NCBI GenBank assembly: GCA_910579145.1
Contig: CAJTTQ010000091.1
Location: 1-9,997 of the forward strand
DNA: 9,997 nucleotides
Direction of reading: 5' to 3'
Source: an uncultured Eubacterium sp.
GTDB lineage: Bacteria; Bacillota; Clostridia; Lachnospirales; Lachnospiraceae
Made by a program: the position numbers and the translations under genes. Positions 6,627 to 9,997 of the stretch are shown one piece after another. Each line of letters opens with the position of its first letter. Within the stretch, counting starts at the first letter, position 1. The notes below the pieces were generated by a model. That model was not told where the DNA came from. It ran no database searches and worked only from the letters and a program-made list of their open reading frames with translations.

Positions 6627-7423
6627 TGAACGAGAAAGAGAAAAAGACATCCTTAAGTAAGAATTCATTTCAAAATAAGAAAACGTCTCTTGGCGAGGGT
6701 GCATCAATATATCAGAAACGGGATGAATCGGAATCGGAAAAATCAAAGTGGCGCCGGATGAACCGAGCGCAGAAATGGGATCATTTTAAAACCTACTATC
6801 TGCGGCTCACGATACTTGGCTGCTGTGTACTCGCGCTTGTCGGTTTTTTCATTTATCAGGATGTATTTCATAAGACAAACGTCGTGTACCAGTGTGCGCT
6901 GGTGAATGAAAAAGCGACCGAAATTCCGATGAGTATGTTCGCGGACGGTTTTATGCGGTCGATGGATATGGATTCCTCACAGAATAAAGCGTCCTTTTAT
7001 TTGTATTATACGAACCAGGAGCTGGCCAAAGAAGTAGGGGCGGTCGTTTCCTCGGATCTCACAAGACTCTCGTCCATGATCTATGCATCTAAGCTGGATG
7101 CGATGATCGCGGGGCAGGAGGATTTTGACGGGTATATGGCGAATAAATGTTTTACGGATCTTACGGAATTTCTGACTGAAGAAGAGAAAAATGAGTTTGC
7201 GGACAGGTTTTATGTACCTGCGGTGCCCGAGAATGCGGAAGGGCATGCGTATGGGGTTTATGTAGATCAGAGCAGCGTTTACCAGCAGATCTTTGAAGGC
7301 GGGGGCGGGATCGTGGAAAAGCCGATCCTGGGGATTGTGTTTAATTCGGAGAATAAGGAAATGTCGCGGAAATTCCTGCATTATCTGCTGTCGGCTGCGG
7401 GCGGGGAGGATGTAAATGGGTGA
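6623..7423 (+). CDS. Single-pass membrane protein with extracytoplasmic domain, unknown function (266 aa)
   Basis: Not recognised as a named family. Residues 1-59 are hydrophilic and Lys/Ser/Glu-rich and should be cytoplasmic (positive-inside rule: KSKWRRMNRAQKW). A single transmembrane helix lies at about 60-79 (RLTILGCCVLALVGFFIYQD). The remaining 185 residues should be outside. Segments such as SKLDAMIAGQEDFDGYM and CFTDLTEFLTEEEK recall the fold of extracellular solute-binding proteins, a weak impression only. Start codons at 6623 and 6626 are both possible; AAAGGAGAG (6607-6615) is seven or ten bases upstream. The GC-richer codon use resembles thiD rather than the preceding two genes. 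With the displaced thiD tail ending on its ATG, it was probably once directly coupled to thiD. Its 3' end overlaps rhuM by eight bases. Confidence 0.75.
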   Translation: MMNEKEKKTSLSKNSFQNKKTSLGEGASIYQKRDESESEKSKWRRMNRAQKWDHFKTYYLRLTILGCCVLALVGFFIYQDVFHKTNVVYQCALVNEKATEIPMSMFADGFMRSMDMDSSQNKASFYLYYTNQELAKEVGAVVSSDLTRLSSMIYASKLDAMIAGQEDFDGYMANKCFTDLTEFLTEEEKNEFADRFYVPAVPENAEGHAYGVYVDQSSVYQQIFEGGGGIVEKPILGIVFNSENKEMSRKFLHYLLSAAGGEDVNG

Positions 7424-8450
7424 AAGAGTAAGAGAAACGGCAGGCAGGAAATTGCACATACGCAATAGTACGGTTGATTTTCTTGTGTTTACAAGAGATG
7501 CAGGAGAAGATGGAATTGAGGTGAGGGTGCAGAACCACGATGTCTGGCTGACACAGAAGGCAATCGCACAGCTTTTTGATGTAGACCGGAGTGTAGTTAC
7601 GAAGCATTTGAAACATATCTTTGAAAGTGGGGAATTATCAGAGGAATCAACTTGTGCAAATTTTGCACAAGTTGCAGATAATGGAAAAACATACCAATAC
7701 AAATTTTATGCTTTGTCTGCCATTATTGCAGTGGGATATCGGACGAACTCTGCCAGGGCGACGCAGTTCCGTCAGTGGGCGACGAAGGTACTGGATACTT
7801 TTACAAAGCAGGGTTATGTGCTGGATAAGGAGCGTCTGATCAACGGTCAGATTTTTGATGACGATTATTTTGAGCATTTAATTTCTGAGATTCAGGAAAT
7901 CCGTGCCAGTGAAAGACGTTTTTATCAGAAGATTACGGATATTTATGCGACAGCGGTTGATTATTCCCTGGACAGTCAGATCACTAGAGACTTTTTTGCT
8001 ACGGTTCAAAACAAAATGCATTATGCGGTTCATGGAAATACAGCAGCAGAGGTGATCGTAAAGAGGGCAGACCATAACAAGGAGCATATGGGGCTGACTT
8101 CATGGAGAAATGCACCAGAGGGAAAGATTGTAAAGGCTGATGTATCCGTAGCGAAGAATTATTTATCTGTGGATGAAATGCAGGAACTGAATGAGATTGT
8201 TACGATGTATCTGGATTATGCGACAAGACAGGCAAGGCGGCATATTCCGATGACAATGGAGGATTGGGCTTCTAAACTGGATGCTTTTTTGCAGTTCAAT
8301 GATGCAGAGGTTTTGCAGGATAAGGGAAAGGTGACGGCAGCGATAGCGAAGGCGTTTGCGGAGAGTGAGTTTGAGCAGTATAGGGTGATTCAGGATCGGT
8401 TGTATCAAAGTGATTTTGATAGGTTGATGGCGACTGTGAATGATAGGTAA
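7416..8450 (+). CDS. RhuM-family protein (344 aa)
   Basis: A full-length member of the virulence RhuM family, named after rhuM in Salmonella pathogenicity island 3. Its biochemical role is not established, and homologues are common in accessory and prophage DNA. The family core is clear: IEVRVQNHDVWLTQKAIAQ (about 34-52), a predicted DNA-binding helical segment FDVDRSVVTKHLKHIF (54-69), NGKTYQYKFYALSAIIAVGYR (89-109) and RATQFRQWATKVL (114-126). The C-terminal half is helical, with EVIVKRADHNKEHMGLT and YLDYATRQARRHIPMTMEDW. The start at 7416 has GGGGAGG at 7403-7409, six bases upstream, and overlaps the membrane-protein stop by eight bases, so translation is probably coupled. A perfect 27-base palindrome lies inside the gene at 7648-7674. 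A role in defence or phage control is conceivable but not shown. Confidence 0.88.
   Translation: MGERVRETAGRKLHIRNSTVDFLVFTRDAGEDGIEVRVQNHDVWLTQKAIAQLFDVDRSVVTKHLKHIFESGELSEESTCANFAQVADNGKTYQYKFYALSAIIAVGYRTNSARATQFRQWATKVLDTFTKQGYVLDKERLINGQIFDDDYFEHLISEIQEIRASERRFYQKITDIYATAVDYSLDSQITRDFFATVQNKMHYAVHGNTAAEVIVKRADHNKEHMGLTSWRNAPEGKIVKADVSVAKNYLSVDEMQELNEIVTMYLDYATRQARRHIPMTMEDWASKLDAFLQFNDAEVLQDKGKVTAAIAKAFAESEFEQYRVIQDRLYQSDFDRLMATVNDR
7648..7674. repeat. Perfect 27-base palindrome inside rhuM
   Basis: Bases 7648-7660 (CAACTTGTGCAAA) are the exact reverse complement of 7662-7674, with one central T at 7661. It encodes residues 78-87 (TCANFAQV region) of the RhuM protein. It could form a tight cruciform or hairpin, or be a symmetric protein-binding site. 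Confidence 0.85.
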
Positions 8451-8483
8451 GAATTAGGTATTTTGAAGGAGAGAAGCAGGCAG

Positions 8484-8564
8484 ATGATTTATAAGAATAT
8501 TGTATTTAAGCTGCTCCGTTTTTATATGATTTAGTGTTTGATGACAGGATAACTCTTGTAAAAC
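8484..8564 (+). pseudogene. Decayed paralogue of the P-loop gene
   Basis: Bases 8484-8559 align with the start of the P-loop gene (6007-6083) with 11 mismatches and one gap by hand. The ribosome-site stretch GAAGGAGAGAAGCAG upstream is shared too. The peptide reads MIYKNIVFK, then a one-base deletion breaks the frame; in the next frame it continues APFLYDLVFDDRITLV, closely matching the intact gene. Homology then jumps from CTTGT to AAAAC, as if 22 bases (6084-6105 of the intact copy, most of Walker A) had been lost. If AAAAC matches by chance, the homology simply ends at 8559. The first frame stops after MIYKNIVFKLLRFYMI. No DUF4869-like partner remains beyond perhaps its last codons. The rest of 8451-8963 holds transposase debris and otherwise nothing I can identify. 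Confidence 0.8.
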
Positions 8565-8637
8565 GCTGACAGGATACCAGGTTGTAGAAACAACTTAAGG
8601 CAGATTACATGTCATTCGGTCGCTGGAAAAAATGTGG

Positions 8638-8666
8638 TTGTCAATATTAGGAAATTCCTTTATAAT
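8638..8666 (+). promoter_or_regulatory. Near-consensus sigma-A promoter upstream of tnpV
   Basis: TTGTCA at 8638-8643 and a perfect TATAAT at 8661-8666 are separated by exactly 17 bases, matching 11 of 12 consensus positions. It points towards tnpV, about 290 bases downstream. It lies in non-coding mobile-element debris, and AT-rich chance similarity cannot be excluded. Confidence 0.5.
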
Positions 8667-8704
8667 ATAAGTGTTACAGAGGGTTGTGACAATTTGATAA
8701 TACT

Positions 8705-8875
8705 GATAGAATCGAAGTAGAGAGCGCATTTAGCTTAGAAAGACACTGCTATGGAATGGGATTGATAACCACAAAGTTGGAAGAAATCTAGCTGACAGCA
8801 TTATCTGTATTTGTTTCGAATCTGTTTAAGATGCAGAAATATAGATTATTTTTTTGCTCTTTTGTATATGTATGA
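8705..8875 (+). pseudogene. C-terminal remnant of a DDE transposase (IS5/IS1182-like)
   Basis: One frame reads DRIEVESAFSLERHCYGMGL then ITTKLEEI, TAG (8789-8791), then LTALSVFVSNLFKMQKYRLF and a TGA at 8873. The pattern (I/V)E-x-FSL-(6)-GLGLI/MGLI-T-KL, followed by an 'SIAL...NLFK' helix, resembles the end of DDE transposases of the IS5/IS1182 type; the Glu in RIEVE would be the last catalytic residue. There is no start, an internal stop breaks the frame, and nothing upstream in this frame continues the protein, so it is dead. Bases 8631-8720 also hold a short open frame (NVVVNIRKFLYNISVTEG) in another phase that may be more of the same debris. Family assignment is from memory of the motif. 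Confidence 0.55.
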
Positions 8876-8963
8876 ACCCAGATAAGGAGAAAACTTAAAA
8901 TTGTGTTTAAGACAGCAGACATAATAAGGTGGAGAGAATAATCTTATTTGGAGGAATTACACA

Positions 8964-9338
8964 ATGGCAAAGACGATTTTTGAGGAACTAGGCGGCAAAT
9001 ACGAGCGGCAAGGAGATTACTTAATCCCATGTTTAACTGTACCCGCCGAAGAAGAACAGCTGATAGGCACATGGGGACAGCGGCACTTGGACTATCTGAA
9101 ACAGTACCGTAAGGTTACATACACCAATCTTCTCACAAGCGGCAGGCTGAATACATACCTTGCCGACATTGACAGGCAGGCGCAGGAACGCTTGGAATGG
9201 CTCGTAGAGGGCATGAAACAGGCACAAGGCATAACGGAACAGCTAAAGGCTGAAAATGCGTTAGAATGGACAGGAAGAATGAATAACATAAGGGCTTGTG
9301 CAATGGAGATTGTGAATGAGGAAATAATCTACGCATAA
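8964..9338 (+). CDS. tnpV: TnpV-family transposon-encoded protein (124 aa)
   Basis: Matches the small TnpV proteins carried by clostridial mobilisable and conjugative transposons of the Tn4451/Tn5397 kind. Recognisable features are the N-terminal FEELGGKYERQGDYLIPCL, the central GTWGQRHLDYLKQYRKVTYTN (about 36-56) and a long Glu/Gln-rich helix ending in an MNNIRACAMEIVNEE tail. Length is typical of the family. The molecular role of TnpV is not established. The ATG at 8964 has GGAGG at 8950-8954, nine bases upstream. It seems to be an isolated survivor: neither a large serine recombinase nor other transposon genes lie beside it, only transposase fragments. A near-consensus promoter at 8638-8666 could transcribe it. 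Confidence 0.85.
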   Translation: MAKTIFEELGGKYERQGDYLIPCLTVPAEEEQLIGTWGQRHLDYLKQYRKVTYTNLLTSGRLNTYLADIDRQAQERLEWLVEGMKQAQGITEQLKAENALEWTGRMNNIRACAMEIVNEEIIYA

Positions 9339-9364
9339 CAGACAGGCGGCAGAGGGTTGATATG

Positions 9365-9421
9365 CTCCCCATAGAGTAGACGCTCGAAAAAACAAAAATT
9401 TCGAGACTACACTATGGGGAG
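9365..9421 (+). promoter_or_regulatory. Long hairpin that covers the ribosome site of the IS fragment
   Basis: CTCCCCATAG (9365-9374) pairs with CTATGGGGAG (9412-9421), GTAG (9376-9379) with CTAC (9407-9410), and CTCGAAA (9383-9389) with TTTCGAG (9399-9405). This gives 21 base pairs broken by small internal loops around a nine-base A-rich loop. The 3' arm holds GGGGAG, the ribosome site for the ATG at 9429, so a folded transcript would hide it. There is no U-run after it, so it is less likely to be a terminator. Confidence 0.7.
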
Positions 9422-9428
9422 TGATTTT

Positions 9429-9623
9429 ATGGGCAAAAAGGAATTTACAATTGAAGAGAAGATTGAAGCAATAGAACTTCATATTCATGACGGGATGGGA
9501 TACGGAGCGATATCGGATAGGTATCTTTCAGATTTGGATATAAAAAGATATGAAGTATGCAATGAATTCCGTAGCAGTAGCAGCATTGTGAAATTGCAGT
9601 TATCACTTTATCTTTTCATTTGA
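9429..9623 (+). pseudogene. Truncated IS3-type transposase OrfA-like fragment
   Basis: The peptide MGKKEFTIEEKIEAIELHIH followed by DGMGYGAISDRY resembles the N-terminal helix-turn-helix of IS3-family OrfA proteins, which recognise the IS ends. After about residue 33 the expected second helix and Trp-Arg region are absent; the frame runs through unrelated SDLDIKRYEVCNEF and stops at 9621-9623, giving 64 residues instead of roughly 90-170. A longer version from the ATG at 9414 would begin within the hairpin arm. The start at 9429 has GGGGAG seven bases upstream. The truncation is probably a deletion or recombination near 9530 that joined the fragment to the promoter region of the TetR gene. 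Confidence 0.5.
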
Positions 9624-9648
9624 CAAATTAAAAAATTTCAAGTATAAT
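9620..9648 (+). promoter_or_regulatory. Consensus sigma-A promoter of the TetR-family gene
   Basis: TTGACA (9620-9625), a 17-base spacer and TATAAT (9643-9648) match the consensus exactly. The start of transcription should fall near 9655, within the palindromic operator, about 30 bases before the ATG at 9685. Confidence 0.85.
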
Positions 9649-9675
9649 AACGTTGTTATCAATAACATTGTTATT
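9647..9675. promoter_or_regulatory. Double palindromic operator, probable autorepression site
   Basis: Two copies of the dyad ATAAC-N3-GTTAT lie at 9647-9659 and 9662-9674, with centres 15 bases apart. The second extends to CAATAAC-N3-GTTATTG (9660-9676). The first overlaps the end of the -10 box, and both cover the transcription start. TetR-family repressors commonly bind paired dyads in such positions, so the gene just downstream is the obvious binder. Confidence 0.7.
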
Positions 9676-9684
9676 GGAGGGAAT

Positions 9685-9997
9685 ATGGCGATTAGAAATT
9701 TTGAACTTGATAAAGAATTTTTAAAAGAGGGATTTACAAAAGCATCTTTACGGAGAATTGCTCAAAAAGCAGGCATTACTACAGGAGCACTTTATACTCG
9801 CTATAAAAATAAGGATGAATTATTTTGCAGCCTTGTTTCTGATGTTTGTAAAAAATTTGATGAGCAATTCACTTATTTAATGCCACTATTCTATACAGCT
9901 ATTGAAAATAAAAGCATTGATAAATATGTTCAAATTGTGCATCTTGAAACACAAAATATTTTGAGTCTAATGTATTCAAACTATGATGCCTGCATTT
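9685..9997 (+). CDS. TetR/AcrR-family transcriptional regulator, N-terminal part (runs off the right edge)
   Basis: A DNA-binding repressor of the TetR family, 104 residues visible. The helix-turn-helix is clear at about 16-47: GFTKASLRRIAQKAGITTGA, then LYTRYKNKDELF. The ligand-binding domain begins at about 50 and is cut by the window edge. The ATG at 9685 follows GGAGG (9676-9680) by four bases. Only about 15 residues (MAIRNFELDKEFLKE) precede the conserved GFTKAS. Family members usually have some 25-30, so helix 1 looks shortened; no upstream start is available because the promoter and operator lie there. The consensus promoter and double palindrome upstream suggest autorepression. What it controls lies outside the window. 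Confidence 0.88.
   Translation, partial: MAIRNFELDKEFLKEGFTKASLRRIAQKAGITTGALYTRYKNKDELFCSLVSDVCKKFDEQFTYLMPLFYTAIENKSIDKYVQIVHLETQNILSLMYSNYDACI

Noticed and set aside
6977..7702. Minus-strand open frame of 241 codons across the membrane-protein and rhuM genes
   Set aside because: It spans two well-supported plus-strand genes, has a biased, nonsensical composition and no ribosome site.
8631..8720. Short open frame NVVVNIRKFLYNISVTEG... as a real small gene
   Set aside because: It has no start codon or ribosome site, lies in decayed DNA and contains the promoter-like TTGTCA and TATAAT boxes.
1..9997. CRISPR array, tRNA or rRNA genes, integrase or recombinase
   Set aside because: I looked for regularly spaced repeats, tRNA cloverleaf motifs and recombinase motifs and saw none; the thiD-tail repeats occur only twice and derive from a gene.

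Overview
The window looks like chromosomal DNA from a Gram-positive Clostridia member, probably a gut Lachnospiraceae-type bacterium. This is an inference from GGAGG-type ribosome sites, sigma-A-like promoters with 17-base spacers, a clostridial GH2 beta-galactosidase layout, a TnpV protein and a RhuM protein. Base composition is mosaic: one 60-base line inside thiD (5041-5100) counts to 34 G+C, while one inside the P-loop gene (6181-6240) counts to 16.

Layout. (1) 2-463: the 3' part of an unrecognised protein gene, ending at a convergent hairpin terminator. (2) 577-4098, minus strand: a large GH2 beta-galactosidase without a signal peptide, with C-terminal Ig-like and carbohydrate-binding-like modules. 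It shares a compact divergent promoter region (4144-4204) with a GNAT acetyltransferase. (3) 4222-8450, plus strand: one tightly packed run, GNAT, thiD, a DUF4869-like gene, a small P-loop NTPase, a single-pass membrane protein and rhuM. From thiD on, successive coding regions overlap or are joined by ATGA-type junctions, except at the repeat junction 6520-6622. (4) 8451-9623: a stretch of mobile-element debris holding a dead paralogue of the P-loop gene, the C-terminal end of a DDE transposase, an intact tnpV, a long hairpin and a truncated IS3-type transposase start. (5) 9620-9997: a consensus promoter with a double palindromic operator, then the start of a TetR-family regulator that runs off the window.

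The most interesting signal is at thiD. The two AT-rich genes (DUF4869-like plus P-loop) sit between two imperfect copies of the thiD 3' end, at 5501-5568 and 6558-6626. Most coding differences between the copies are synonymous, so they look like tails of two diverged functional thiD genes. The right-hand copy still overlaps the start of the membrane-protein gene by ATGA, as thiD presumably did originally. This fits a cassette of about 1.06 kb that inserted at the thiD 3' end, supplied a replacement tail and left the displaced tail downstream. A decayed second copy of the P-loop gene at 8484-8564, after rhuM, shows that the family has been present at least twice here. What the DUF4869-like/P-loop pair does is unknown to me; it is the best candidate for an undescribed system in this window.

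thiD acts in thiamine biosynthesis, and the GNAT gene just upstream is probably co-transcribed with it. The beta-galactosidase is a separate sugar-hydrolysis unit. The RhuM, TnpV and transposase pieces mark the right half as accessory, rearranged DNA.
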